A DNA stretch of 54,968 nucleotides, taken from IMG/VR virus record IMGVR_UViG_3300026097_000029, positions 1 through 54,968 of that record. One strand, written 5' to 3'. The translations under genes were made by a program, and so were the position numbers. Position 1 is the stretch's first letter, and every line of letters starts with the position of its first letter. A model generated the notes under the pieces. That model saw only the letters and a program-made list of their open reading frames with translations, did not search any database and was not told the DNA's origin. This DNA comes from a virus. Below are positions 1 through 9,117 of the stretch, piece after piece.

Positions 1-135
1 TTAAAACAAGAAAATGAATATTTACAAAAAGAAATTAATAATTTAAGAAACCCTAACAAAAACGAAAAAACAATAGAAGATATAAAGCAAATGAATTTAC
101 TTTCGTTAATAAAATGGAAGTTAACTAAAAGTTAG
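1..135 (+). CDS. 3' part of a small lysine-rich hypothetical protein
   Basis: Frame 1 is open from the first base to the TAG at 133-135 and encodes 44 residues. The start lies outside the window. The visible part is rich in Lys, Glu and Asn and begins with a heptad-like stretch (LKQENEYLQKEINNL) that suggests a short coiled coil. It sits directly before an unpaired attC-like right arm (139-161), so it probably lies inside the loop of that hairpin. A matching 5' fragment begins at 54889. Direct joining of the two window ends does not keep the frame; one base would have to be missing. Function unknown. Confidence 0.5.
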   Translation, partial: LKQENEYLQKEINNLRNPNKNEKTIEDIKQMNLLSLIKWKLTKS

Positions 136-138
136 TTT

Positions 139-161
139 ATTTGTGTTATACATTGTTGTGC
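139..161 (+). repeat. attC-like right arm and R' box (left half is at the right end of the window)
   Basis: The arm contains TTATACATT followed by the box GTTGTGC (155-161), like the right arms near 51.9, 52.3, 52.6 and 52.8 kb. No left arm precedes it. Its reverse complement matches the unpaired left arm at 54851-54870 (shared ACAACA..G.ATAACA.AA). The first 15 bases from the box (155-169) are the reverse complement, 14 of 15, of the end of the same cassette at 680-694. Confidence 0.6.
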
Positions 162-197
162 ATAGTAGCGGATTATTAACGAAAAAAAATTAATAGA

Positions 198-680
198 ATG
201 AAAGACAAAAAAGTATTAGATGTGTGTTGTGGACCAAAAGGAATGTGGTTCGATAAACACGATGAAAGGGCATTGTATTTAGACAAGCGTAGAGAAACGC
301 ACATTGATACATATCCTTGCGGAACAAAAACAAATATAATTGACCCTGATATTATAGGTGATTTTACGGATATTAAACAACCTGCCAATTCCTTTTGGCA
401 CGTGGTTTTTGACCCACCACATATTAAGCAAAACAATACAAGCCAAATAACAAAGAAGTACGGAAGTTTACAAGGAGATTGGCGTGAGATGTTAAAACAA
501 GGATTTAAAGAATGTTTTAGAGTGCTAAAGCCAAATGGTACACTAATATTTAAATGGAATGATTGTAGGTTTCCTGTAAAAGAAATACTTGCTTTAACAG
601 ACCAAAAACCACTTTACGGACATAAAAGCGGCAAGAAAATGGGAACGCATTGGATATGTTTTATAAAAGACGAAGCGTAG
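198..680 (+). CDS. Small class I SAM-dependent methyltransferase (cassette gene)
   Basis: The protein has 160 residues. A glycine-rich SAM-binding motif I, VLDVCCGPKGMWF, lies at residues 6-18 and a catalytic motif IV, FDPPH, at about 71-75, followed by a WREMLKQGF helix and a VLKPNGTLIFKW strand typical of the Rossmann methyltransferase fold. Motif I precedes motif IV and no target-recognition domain is visible, so the substrate (DNA, RNA or protein) cannot be told; DNA adenine or cytosine is the likely guess for a phage. The gene fills one cassette: the box before it (155-169) and the box after it (680-694) are reverse complements. The stop codon touches the second box. The upstream sequence is A-rich with no Shine-Dalgarno. 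Confidence 0.8.
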   Translation: MKDKKVLDVCCGPKGMWFDKHDERALYLDKRRETHIDTYPCGTKTNIIDPDIIGDFTDIKQPANSFWHVVFDPPHIKQNNTSQITKKYGSLQGDWREMLKQGFKECFRVLKPNGTLIFKWNDCRFPVKEILALTDQKPLYGHKSGKKMGTHWICFIKDEA

Positions 681-687
681 CTATTAT

Positions 688-762
688 GCACAACATTTCT
701 GCGATATGAAACGTTGCCTAGTGGGACTGAGTAAATGCAATGTTTTATATTGCGTGTTGGTT
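688..762 (+). repeat. attC-like site 1 (75 bp)
   Basis: The site has R'' GCACAAC (688-694) and R' GTTGGTT (756-762). The arms GCGATATGAAACGTTGC (701-717) and GCAATGTTTTATATTGC (737-753) pair along their whole length apart from a few G-T or mismatched positions. The left side carries about five extra bases beside the outer box, like the extrahelical bases of integron attC sites. The loop is short. Confidence 0.65.
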
Positions 763-794
763 GACGATAGTGAACAGTATTAAAAAAATGAATT

Positions 795-1442
795 ATGTAC
801 AGAAGTAAAATAGAACTCCATAACGTTGATTGTTTGCCGTTTATGAAGCAATGCGTGGATAAACAATTTGACCTAGCAATAGTAGACCCACCTTATGGTA
901 TTGCACGCGCAGGACAAACAGAAACCTTTACAAAAAATCCTAAACATAAGCGCAAAGCACACGATCAAAAAAACTGGGATAATGCAATACCTAGCCAAGA
1001 GTATTTTGATGAGCTAGAACGTATAAGTAAGAATCAAATTGTTTGGGGTGCGAATTATTTTGTTGCCCATTTAAAACACGGAACAATGGGTTGGGTTGTT
1101 TGGGATAAAGGACAACACGGATTAAGTATGAGCGATTGTGAATTGGCTTACAGTAGCTTTAATAGAGCAACACGAATACTGACGTTTAATAGATGTCTAA
1201 TAGCTCAAAAAGGTGGAAGTATACACCCAACCCAAAAGCCTGTAGAGTTATATAGGCACTTACTTAATAAATATGCAGAAAAGGGCAACAAAATATTTGA
1301 TTCGCACTTGGGAAGTGGAAGCATTGCCATTGCTTGTGATGACTTAGGTTTTGATTTAGTAGCTACTGAAATTGATAAAGACTACTTTGAAAAGGCAAAC
1401 AAAAGGATAGACCAACATAGAAGGCAACAAACCCTTTTTTAA
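795..1442 (+). CDS. DNA N6-adenine/N4-cytosine methyltransferase (cassette gene)
   Basis: The protein has 215 residues and matches the N6_N4 DNA methyltransferase family. The catalytic motif IV DPPYG (31-35) comes first, then a variable recognition region, then IHPTQKPVELYRHLL and motif I-like FDSHLGSGSIAIAC, and a final TEIDKDYFEKA that binds SAM. This permuted order is that of beta-class DNA methyltransferases. No endonuclease gene lies beside it, so it is an orphan enzyme, most likely shielding phage DNA from host restriction. The start at 795 is the first ATG in frame; an ATG at 788 is out of frame. The downstream box (1449-1455) partly complements the box before the gene (756-762). Confidence 0.9.
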   Translation: MYRSKIELHNVDCLPFMKQCVDKQFDLAIVDPPYGIARAGQTETFTKNPKHKRKAHDQKNWDNAIPSQEYFDELERISKNQIVWGANYFVAHLKHGTMGWVVWDKGQHGLSMSDCELAYSSFNRATRILTFNRCLIAQKGGSIHPTQKPVELYRHLLNKYAEKGNKIFDSHLGSGSIAIACDDLGFDLVATEIDKDYFEKANKRIDQHRRQQTLF

Positions 1443-1448
1443 TATTGC

Positions 1449-1480
1449 AACCAACACCGAATAACAGAACCTTACAAATT
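1449..1480 (+). repeat. Truncated attC-like site (left half only), array end
   Basis: The R'' box AACCAAC (1449-1455) is followed by ACCGAATAAC, also found after the last complete box at 54855. No right arm follows before the minus-strand late genes. This is where the cassette array stops against the phage backbone. Confidence 0.45.
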
Positions 1481-1500
1481 AAATTTAACAAACTTAAGCA

Positions 1501-1806
1501 TTGAAAAAAGATTTAATTAACGACAATCATTCTATAAAATATCACAACGAGTTTTATTTTGAGATGTATAAAAACGATACGCCTAAAATTAAGTCCATGA
1601 AAAAAAAACTTAAGGATAGGCGTTTTGTTATAACAGCTACAGAAAGTACAGACCAACACTTAAAACATTATATGCAAAAAGCTATTAATTGCTTAGATAC
1701 GTTAAAGTGTTTAGATTCTAACATAACTTTTAAACTTAAACGCTCTACCTTGTTAAAGCTTAACCCTGTTATAGATTTAGATAAAAACCCTAATTGGAGA
1801 AATTAA
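1501..1806 (+). CDS. Hypothetical protein, basic, convergent with the late operon
   Basis: The frame encodes 101 residues from a TTG codon; an internal ATG at 1564 would give 80 residues. The sequence is basic and rich in Lys, Asn and Asp, with no recognised domain, signal peptide or membrane segment. It follows a half attC-like repeat and ends one base before the stop codon of the 1928-residue virion protein on the other strand. It may once have lain in the loop of the now incomplete hairpin. Function unknown. Confidence 0.5.
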   Translation: MKKDLINDNHSIKYHNEFYFEMYKNDTPKIKSMKKKLKDRRFVITATESTDQHLKHYMQKAINCLDTLKCLDSNITFKLKRSTLLKLNPVIDLDKNPNWRN

Positions 1807-1807
1807 A

Positions 1808-4800
1808 TTATCTGTTTAAAAAATCTCTAGCATACTCGTAGTTATAATTAAAATCTCCTGTCTTAAATCCTTGAATTAACTCGTTGTATTTGCTTATAGT
1901 TTGTTTGTTTAAAACTTTAGCTCTCATTAATTGATTTAAGATTTCTTTATTGCTTTTATCTTTAAAATCTCCACCAAATATATTATACAACATAAACGCT
2001 CGTTCATTAGCATTCATGTTTTTAAGCTTGTAAACAACAAAAGGATATTGTTTTTTCTCTAGCTGTTTTTCAAGTTTACTAATCATTTTTTTTGTTTCTT
2101 CCGCATTGTCTCCTGCTTGTAATATTATTTCATCTACAATATCTTTAGGCATAGCATCGTTCTTAGCAAACTCGTCTATTAACTTATTATAGTTAAAATC
2201 TTTTATAGCTTTTTGTTGTGCCATTTTAGCTAACTCTTGCTTTTGGTCTGATGTTAGGTTTACTGAAGATGAATACTTGCTAGTTTTTGAAAAAACTCTA
2301 CCTGTAAACATTTTTTTAATATTATCTGCCATTTCTTTCTTTTCTCTACCTTCTTCTCCGCCCATTAACGCATCAGCAGTTCCGTAAGTTAAAGATATAT
2401 AAGGATTGCTTCTAGGAGATGTTACTATAGCTTCTACCGCTGCTTTAATTCTAGCGGGAGATTCTGTTGTCTGCCAACCTATCTCTTTGTAAAAACCTTC
2501 TACATAATCGCTTTCAAAACCCTCAGCTTCTTTAGGAACATACCCTTGCATATAAGACAAAGGCTGGTCTCTATAAAAGTCATAACCTAAAGAGTAAGAC
2601 ATAATAGAGTTTATGGCTGGTACTCTAGTTAAATTACCTGTTAGTGTTAAATCAAAAGGCAATACATTTGTCTCCATTGTAAACTTTAATTCTTCTAGAG
2701 TCTTGTCTTGGTATCCTTCTATCTCATACATTTCAGCCATTTTGTTAGCTATTATATTTTCAGTCAACGAAAGTAATGGTGTTATCTCGTGTGATTTTGC
2801 TAATCTAAACGACTCAAACTCTCCTTCTTTACTTATATTGTAATAAAAGTGCATATAGTTAGAGTTTTGATACTTACTTTGCTTTTGTCTAGCTTTTAAG
2901 TATCGCTCAACACCCGTTAATCCTTTATACTCTTCAGGTAAATCATCATCATCTAAAGCACCTAGTAAAAACACATTCAAACCTATACGAAGACCAGAGA
3001 AAATAGCCGCTGCTTGAATTAATCTAAATGATGTAGCTAAAGGTCTTTCTTTTGCTTGCTCTGCTGCTACTCTAATACTTTGTGTTCCTGCGTTTAGATA
3101 GGATACTGCTGCGTCAATGTCTTTTAATATATAGCCACTTTGGTTAAAGTCTGGTGCAGATTTAGCTCTAGCTTCTGCAACCGCTTTTGTAAACATAGAC
3201 TCTCTTAGACCTTTGTCTAATTTCTCTAAATCTTTTATTTCATTTATATCCTTATATTTCTTAGGATTTTCTTTTTTTAGTTTTTTAATTTCGTTGTTTA
3301 ATGTTCTTGTAAACACTCCTAATCTAAAACCTATCTCGCCATATTCTTGCAAATCTCCAATAAAATCAAATATCTTATTTTTAAACACAAAGTCTTTAGC
3401 TCTCTTGGAGTCTGCTAATCCAAATGTAGCAAATTTAAAGAAGTTATCTAATACTTTTTTGTTTAATGATTCTACGAAGGTGTTTCGCTTTACACGACCT
3501 TGTGTATGTAGAAAGTTCATCATCAAACCGTATTCTACTGCGTTTTTGTAGATGTAAGATTGTTCAGTTCCTTTTCTTATTTCTTTAATACCACCAACTA
3601 AATCTTTAGCTATTTGACCCAAAGACTTTAGTAAAAAATTACTGTATTGACTACTAAAAACAGATATAAAAGAAAAATCTCTTGGAGTGTTAGTTATAAA
3701 AAAGGTAGGGTTATTACCTGTAGCAAAACTTTGTAATATAGCTTTGCCAGATATTAAGGCAATAGCTTCTCTCATATTTGGTGTAGATATTATCCCGTTT
3801 AATTGACCTGCATAACTATCATAAAAATCAGGATTCATACTAAAAGACTTTCTTACACCATCTTCATAATAGTACACTTTTCTAAATCCATCAGGAACTT
3901 GTTTTTCTATACTGACTTGCTCAAACAATTTATCTAAAGCTTCTAATTCTCTTAACTCTCTTCTAGTTATAGATTCGCTTCCTTTTTTTTCTTGTAAAGA
4001 TTTTTGTCTTTCTTTAGCATCTAGTAAAGATGTAAAGGTTGCTCTATTTACTCTGTTAGCAGATATAGATTTACTTCGTGCATTAATATACATACTAATA
4101 AGAAGCATACTATCTGTAATTAAAGATTCACTACTACCTTGATTTATAGTTTTTATAGGAGATTCAGCCAACCCGCTATTGTCTGATGCTTTACTATAGT
4201 CAAACTCTCCATCTAGGTTTTCTATATGCTGTAAGAATTTACGTTGTACGTAGTCGTATCCTTTAAAAGAATCGTACATATCTTTATCTATAAAGCCTTC
4301 TTCGTACATTTCTTTTAGCATGTCTTGATAGTAAGAGAAAAACTCTTCTGCTCTGTCGTTTAGTTTGTTAAACTTCTTGTCTCCTAATTCTTTTTTAAGA
4401 TTATCTAACGCAGCTCTAGCATCATCTTTTGTCAAGTTACCAGGATTAATAACGTCTGATTTTCCTTGGGTTTTTCTTTGGGATTCTAAAGAGATTAATC
4501 TTTTAGCTTGTATTATCCAGTCCAATATTTCAACCTCATCATTATTTAGCTTGTAATAAATTTTTCTATAAATGTTTTTGAATATCTCTGCTGCACGACC
4601 TGAAGAGCCATTGTCTGCAATCATGTAATCAACTAAAGATGTATTTTTTACCTTTAGTTTTGCTTTTTTAAATACTGTTTTAGCAAATGAAGTTCTATCT
4701 AGGAATTTTTCTTTAAATCCTTTAACTATGTTTTTCAAAGTAAATCTAGAGCTAGAAAGTTTTTCTCTATCTTTTTTTGCTTTATTCATAACGTTTTGAA

Positions 4801-7594
4801 ACTTACTATAACGGCTAGCTTCATTCTGAGGCTCTGCTCTAACAAGAACATCTTGTGCTATCTCTCTATCTTTACCTTCAAACATAGACAATATTTCTTC
4901 ATCAGACTTGTCGTTGTCTAATTCTTCTGCTACTTTAGCTTCTATATCTTCTCTTAGTTTTTGGTTTTCAGCAGCGTCTCTTAGCTTTTTAGGCGTTCCA
5001 TCAAGTAAAGCATTAGCTTCTTTTACCTTGTCTTTATCTGTTCCGTCTTCTACGTCTCTCAAGGCTTGAACAACAGCCTTTCTTTTTTCAGACAATTCTT
5101 TTGTTTGAGCAGTAACTTGTGGCTTTCCTTCAGTTGTTTTTTCTTTTACTCTTTTTACTTCTGCATCATATTTCTCATTAATCTCATTGATAGTTTCTAT
5201 ACTCACAACTACGCCATCAACCATAGGCATGTTTCCTGTTTCGTTGGACTCAATAATAGCTAGCTCTACAGCTTCTATTTCTTTACTTCTATCTTCTTCT
5301 ATTTTTTTTAATTCTGTATCTGTTTCCGTAGATTGTTCTGTTTCATTTACTTCAATTTTACTTAAAATATTTTCTTTTTCTTCAAGTATTTTTTTACTTT
5401 TATTTCTATATCCAGCAAGCAAAGTTTCTTTGTCTTCCTTACTTATCTTAGAGTCTGCCTTAACTTTTTCAGCCTTCTGTTTTAATTGATTTACTTGATA
5501 ATAAATCTCTCCTATTCTTTTTCTGTTAGACTTAGAAAGAAACCTCATTTTACTCAAGTTTTCTTGCATATACTCTTGGCTTTCTTCTAATGTTTTTCCT
5601 AGTTCTTTTTGAGCCTGAGCTACATCTTCTTTAGGTATGTCAGGATTGTTTATTATCTTAAATAGTTTTTCTGTTTTCTTTTGAAATTTATTTATTTCTA
5701 TTTTTTGTTTTGCAGAAGAATACATGTTAGCAGTAATACCTACTACATGTGGAGAAACTCTTGTTAACCCACCAAATAAAGCTGATGAAAAAACAACATC
5801 AGAAGCGGATTCGTTAAATCGTTCAAAAGCAGCATCATCATCTAGCATAAAATAATTATTACCTGCATCTAAAAACTCCACAGACAACTCTTCAATAACT
5901 TCATTTCTAGCACCTTCTCCTATGTCGCTAAGTATTTTTCTATATCCGTTTTTCCTTTCTGCTCTTCCTATAGATTTGAATGCGTCTTTAGCTTTCCTTA
6001 TGTTTTTAATTGTACCAAATGAAGACAAAACACCTTCTGTTAATCCTGCGAAAACAACAGAAGTAGCTTTCTCCATAGGCGAAATTTGTTTAAACTTCAT
6101 ATTATCTATTTGTCCTGCCTTAGCTCCTGCTGCGTTCACAGCAAACAAAAAAGGTGCTGCATAGCTAGTAGCACCCATCATTAAATAAGGAGATTGCTCT
6201 ACAACGGTGTTACCTGAATATTTAAGCAAGTCCGTAACAGAATACACGTCTTTTATTGAGAATGGCTTTTCCATAAACTCAGAAGAGCGTGCAACTGTCT
6301 TTTTTAATGCTTCAGATTCTTCTTTTAATTTTCTGTAATTTTCTTCGTTATTAAGAAGTTCTTGCGTATAAGCCGCTGCATCGTAAAAATTAGAAGATAT
6401 ACTAAACCAAGCATTAGCCCACTTGTCTCCAACGTTTTCTAAAAAACCATAACTCCTTTTTAGATAATCTACTTGTTCGCTAAACTCTGCGTGGTTGTCT
6501 ACGTTTTTTAAGTTTTCTTCCCTTATGGTTTCAAACTCTTTTAGGTTGTCGTTAAATTGCGTTACTTTTGACGTGTAAGATTGGTTAAGCTCTTGTATTT
6601 TATTATTTACATCATCAAATTGAACTTGAAGTTGTTGTCGTGTTTCTTTGTCTACACCTTTATTTACTTGGTCTATTATTTGTTTTCTTCTATCCGCAAG
6701 CAGATTTATATCGCTTTCTATAGTTTTTATTTCTTTGTTTGTTTCTTTTAGTGATTTCTCGTAAGTTTCTTTTAAAAACAACCCATTTGTAAGGTCTGAA
6801 TTTAGAGAAATCATTTTATTTTTAGCGTAGCCTAACGCTTTCTCTTTCTTTTCTTCTGGTAAGTTTGACAAATAGTTTCTAACTCTAGCGTCTCTCTCTT
6901 TCGTAACTAACTCTACTAGCTTTATTTCTTTAGCTCTTTCTAATACTTTGTTTTGATGCTCATTACCAGACACATCTAAACCTTCTTTAGATAGCTGTTG
7001 TTTTGCTTGCTCTATTTCGTTAGATAAGTCTCCACGTATGTTTTCGTTGTTGTTGGTTATAAAAGCTTCTCCACTCATATAACCAGTTATTTTACCTAAC
7101 ATATTAGTAGCTTTAGCCATGAACCCTTGACTAACTTCGTAGCTTTCGTTTATTTCTGCTTCAAGCTCGCTTATACGCTCATCACTTAAGTTTGTTTGAT
7201 TTATAGATTGTATTATATCAGTTAGTTCACTATCATCGTATTCATCTCCTAAATCTAGCTGTATTGTTCCTATTTTAGAATCTGATGAATCCGAAATACC
7301 ATCTGTATCTTGGACTTCCGAATCCAATTCTTGACTTGTTGAAGTAAAAACAGATTCTTCTTTTTTTTTTGAAGTTTCGTTTACAGTAGAGACTTTAGGT
7401 TGCCCTACTGATTCTTCTTGAATTAAACCCGTATCTTTTTTAAACGCATCATAGTACTTTTCTTCTAAGCCTATACTCTTGAATACTTTTTGATTATATT
7501 CTTGGTTGCTAGACATATCTTTCTTAAAAGACTCATAGTATTTTTGCTCTAATCCTGTTTGTGCAAATACTTTCTGTAAATATTCTTCGTTCAT
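1808..7594 (-). CDS. Giant internal virion (DNA-ejection) protein, 1928 aa
   Basis: This is the last gene of the late region and the largest protein. The N-terminus holds two tandem copies of a roughly 30-residue unit (residues about 3-28 and 32-57, each with KVF..(T/I)GLE.KYY..FKKD). Next come long Glu/Lys-rich coiled coils (about 125-420 and 640-900). A hydrophobic stretch at about 470-520 is rich in Ala and Gly. A later region with GNNPTFFITNTPRDFSF resembles the LPD38-type domain of large polyvalent phage proteins. Size, position at the end of the tail module and mixed coiled-coil/hydrophobic make-up fit a protein packed in the head and injected with DNA, comparable in role to T7 gp16. 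No lytic transglycosylase motif was recognised. Confidence 0.65.
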   Translation of the reverse strand: MNEEYLQKVFAQTGLEQKYYESFKKDMSSNQEYNQKVFKSIGLEEKYYDAFKKDTGLIQEESVGQPKVSTVNETSKKKEESVFTSTSQELDSEVQDTDGISDSSDSKIGTIQLDLGDEYDDSELTDIIQSINQTNLSDERISELEAEINESYEVSQGFMAKATNMLGKITGYMSGEAFITNNNENIRGDLSNEIEQAKQQLSKEGLDVSGNEHQNKVLERAKEIKLVELVTKERDARVRNYLSNLPEEKKEKALGYAKNKMISLNSDLTNGLFLKETYEKSLKETNKEIKTIESDINLLADRRKQIIDQVNKGVDKETRQQLQVQFDDVNNKIQELNQSYTSKVTQFNDNLKEFETIREENLKNVDNHAEFSEQVDYLKRSYGFLENVGDKWANAWFSISSNFYDAAAYTQELLNNEENYRKLKEESEALKKTVARSSEFMEKPFSIKDVYSVTDLLKYSGNTVVEQSPYLMMGATSYAAPFLFAVNAAGAKAGQIDNMKFKQISPMEKATSVVFAGLTEGVLSSFGTIKNIRKAKDAFKSIGRAERKNGYRKILSDIGEGARNEVIEELSVEFLDAGNNYFMLDDDAAFERFNESASDVVFSSALFGGLTRVSPHVVGITANMYSSAKQKIEINKFQKKTEKLFKIINNPDIPKEDVAQAQKELGKTLEESQEYMQENLSKMRFLSKSNRKRIGEIYYQVNQLKQKAEKVKADSKISKEDKETLLAGYRNKSKKILEEKENILSKIEVNETEQSTETDTELKKIEEDRSKEIEAVELAIIESNETGNMPMVDGVVVSIETINEINEKYDAEVKRVKEKTTEGKPQVTAQTKELSEKRKAVVQALRDVEDGTDKDKVKEANALLDGTPKKLRDAAENQKLREDIEAKVAEELDNDKSDEEILSMFEGKDREIAQDVLVRAEPQNEASRYSKFQNVMNKAKKDREKLSSSRFTLKNIVKGFKEKFLDRTSFAKTVFKKAKLKVKNTSLVDYMIADNGSSGRAAEIFKNIYRKIYYKLNNDEVEILDWIIQAKRLISLESQRKTQGKSDVINPGNLTKDDARAALDNLKKELGDKKFNKLNDRAEEFFSYYQDMLKEMYEEGFIDKDMYDSFKGYDYVQRKFLQHIENLDGEFDYSKASDNSGLAESPIKTINQGSSESLITDSMLLISMYINARSKSISANRVNRATFTSLLDAKERQKSLQEKKGSESITRRELRELEALDKLFEQVSIEKQVPDGFRKVYYYEDGVRKSFSMNPDFYDSYAGQLNGIISTPNMREAIALISGKAILQSFATGNNPTFFITNTPRDFSFISVFSSQYSNFLLKSLGQIAKDLVGGIKEIRKGTEQSYIYKNAVEYGLMMNFLHTQGRVKRNTFVESLNKKVLDNFFKFATFGLADSKRAKDFVFKNKIFDFIGDLQEYGEIGFRLGVFTRTLNNEIKKLKKENPKKYKDINEIKDLEKLDKGLRESMFTKAVAEARAKSAPDFNQSGYILKDIDAAVSYLNAGTQSIRVAAEQAKERPLATSFRLIQAAAIFSGLRIGLNVFLLGALDDDDLPEEYKGLTGVERYLKARQKQSKYQNSNYMHFYYNISKEGEFESFRLAKSHEITPLLSLTENIIANKMAEMYEIEGYQDKTLEELKFTMETNVLPFDLTLTGNLTRVPAINSIMSYSLGYDFYRDQPLSYMQGYVPKEAEGFESDYVEGFYKEIGWQTTESPARIKAAVEAIVTSPRSNPYISLTYGTADALMGGEEGREKKEMADNIKKMFTGRVFSKTSKYSSSVNLTSDQKQELAKMAQQKAIKDFNYNKLIDEFAKNDAMPKDIVDEIILQAGDNAEETKKMISKLEKQLEKKQYPFVVYKLKNMNANERAFMLYNIFGGDFKDKSNKEILNQLMRAKVLNKQTISKYNELIQGFKTGDFNYNYEYARDFLNR

Positions 7595-7597
7595 ATT

Positions 7598-9088
7598 CTA
7601 GTCTTGTCCTGCGCTTGGCGGTGTTAATGAATTGTTGTTTGTTATTTTAGTTGCTCTAGATTGTCTTTGCTTCATTCTTTCTATTTCTTGTTGAGCTTCT
7701 CTGTTAGATAGTCCTGCCGATACTAACGCTCTTGCTGCTTCTGTAGTATTGTCTATAACTAAAGACGTTCTTTTTGTTGTTGCAGGTATTTTTTTACGAG
7801 CATCTCCCATAGTTAAACTATCTCCAGAAGTATCTAACATTACTAAGTTATCAGCACTACCTAAATCTTCCATAGTTGCACCCCTTACAACCATTTTACC
7901 ATCATCATCAATAAACCAAGACTCTAATGCAAAATCATTTAACGTGTCAACTCTTTGTCCGCTAGGCTTAACAACTTTATCGTCTTCTTTAACTTCAGGA
8001 AATATAGACTCTCCCGTAATATTAGATAAAACCTTAACCCCTTCTAGTGGCACTCTTTCTTCTGTGTTATTAGGGTCAGTAACTGTGAATAACCCTTTAG
8101 TTTCTTGGTATTGATTTTCTAAGTCAGGATTTCCTGTTACCATAAACGCAGGCTCTTCTGTTTTTCCGCTTTGTTGTTGAGATAATCTTAAGTTTGTTCT
8201 GTCTAGTGTTTCTTCGTAAGAGCTTTCAACCCTATTTGTAACACCTATTAACATTTTGTCATATAAGTCTTTCTCTAATTGAGCTACTTCTTCTTCACTC
8301 AAAGAAAGTACATCTTGCTTTCCGTAAACTTCGTAAACTAAATCGTTATGGAATTGTGGATTATTAGCTAAAGATTTTGCTGCACTTTCTATTTCGATTT
8401 TATGAGAATCACTAAGACCTTCTGTTTTTATATCTATAAAGCCCTTTGAAGTATTTTCTACTCGCTTTTTAAATTCATTTCCTAAATCATCTACAATTCC
8501 ATTTAAGTTAGAGTTTCTAGGTGGGTTTTCTAGCATTTGTCTAAATTGCCTAAGAGTCATTTTCTCTCCATTAACAGCAATAACCATACTGCCATCTCCT
8601 GCTACTTCAACATCATCTACTTTACCAGCAAAAACATTACCTATAATTAGATTTGACCTATCCGACAATCCACCTGAAACTTGCTTGTTTTCTACATAAC
8701 CTAAGTATATTTCAGCAGATTTTTGTATATTAGATACATCGTCTTGGAATTGAGATAACTGTCTGTTGTAAGAAGCAGATATACCACGCAAATCTCTTAC
8801 AGTTAAGTCTCCATTCTCCATTTGTTTATGGTACTCAAAAAGCTTATCTTTCATTTTACCTACACCTTCATAGAGTAATGTGTCTGAGTTATACTCTCCT
8901 GTTGGGTCGTAGCTAGGCTCTTCCATAGATGAGAATATGCTAGACTTAGCTTCTTCTACTTTGCTATCCATAGCTAGCTTTTGGTTAGCTATCCTAGATT
9001 GTTCTTTTTGTGCATCACGCATCATACCAGCGGTATCGAAACCTGCTTCTTGAGTTGTTGCGAATGAGCCTTTTATACCTACTGCCAT
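7598..9088 (-). CDS. Probable internal virion protein, 496 aa
   Basis: The protein has 496 residues and begins with MAVGIKGSF. It is mostly polar and helical, with a Gln/Arg-rich region near residues 90-130 and another at the C-terminus (REAQQEIERMKQRQ), and no enzyme motif. It ends three bases before the 1928-residue protein and follows the 268-residue protein. That order (small hydrophobic-N-terminal protein, middle protein, giant protein) matches the three internal virion proteins of T7-like podoviruses. The assignment rests on position and composition, not on a recognised family. Confidence 0.5.
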   Translation of the reverse strand: MAVGIKGSFATTQEAGFDTAGMMRDAQKEQSRIANQKLAMDSKVEEAKSSIFSSMEEPSYDPTGEYNSDTLLYEGVGKMKDKLFEYHKQMENGDLTVRDLRGISASYNRQLSQFQDDVSNIQKSAEIYLGYVENKQVSGGLSDRSNLIIGNVFAGKVDDVEVAGDGSMVIAVNGEKMTLRQFRQMLENPPRNSNLNGIVDDLGNEFKKRVENTSKGFIDIKTEGLSDSHKIEIESAAKSLANNPQFHNDLVYEVYGKQDVLSLSEEEVAQLEKDLYDKMLIGVTNRVESSYEETLDRTNLRLSQQQSGKTEEPAFMVTGNPDLENQYQETKGLFTVTDPNNTEERVPLEGVKVLSNITGESIFPEVKEDDKVVKPSGQRVDTLNDFALESWFIDDDGKMVVRGATMEDLGSADNLVMLDTSGDSLTMGDARKKIPATTKRTSLVIDNTTEAARALVSAGLSNREAQQEIERMKQRQSRATKITNNNSLTPPSAGQD

Positions 9089-9117
9089 TTATCTTTGTGT
9101 ATTCTTTTTGTTATTAC

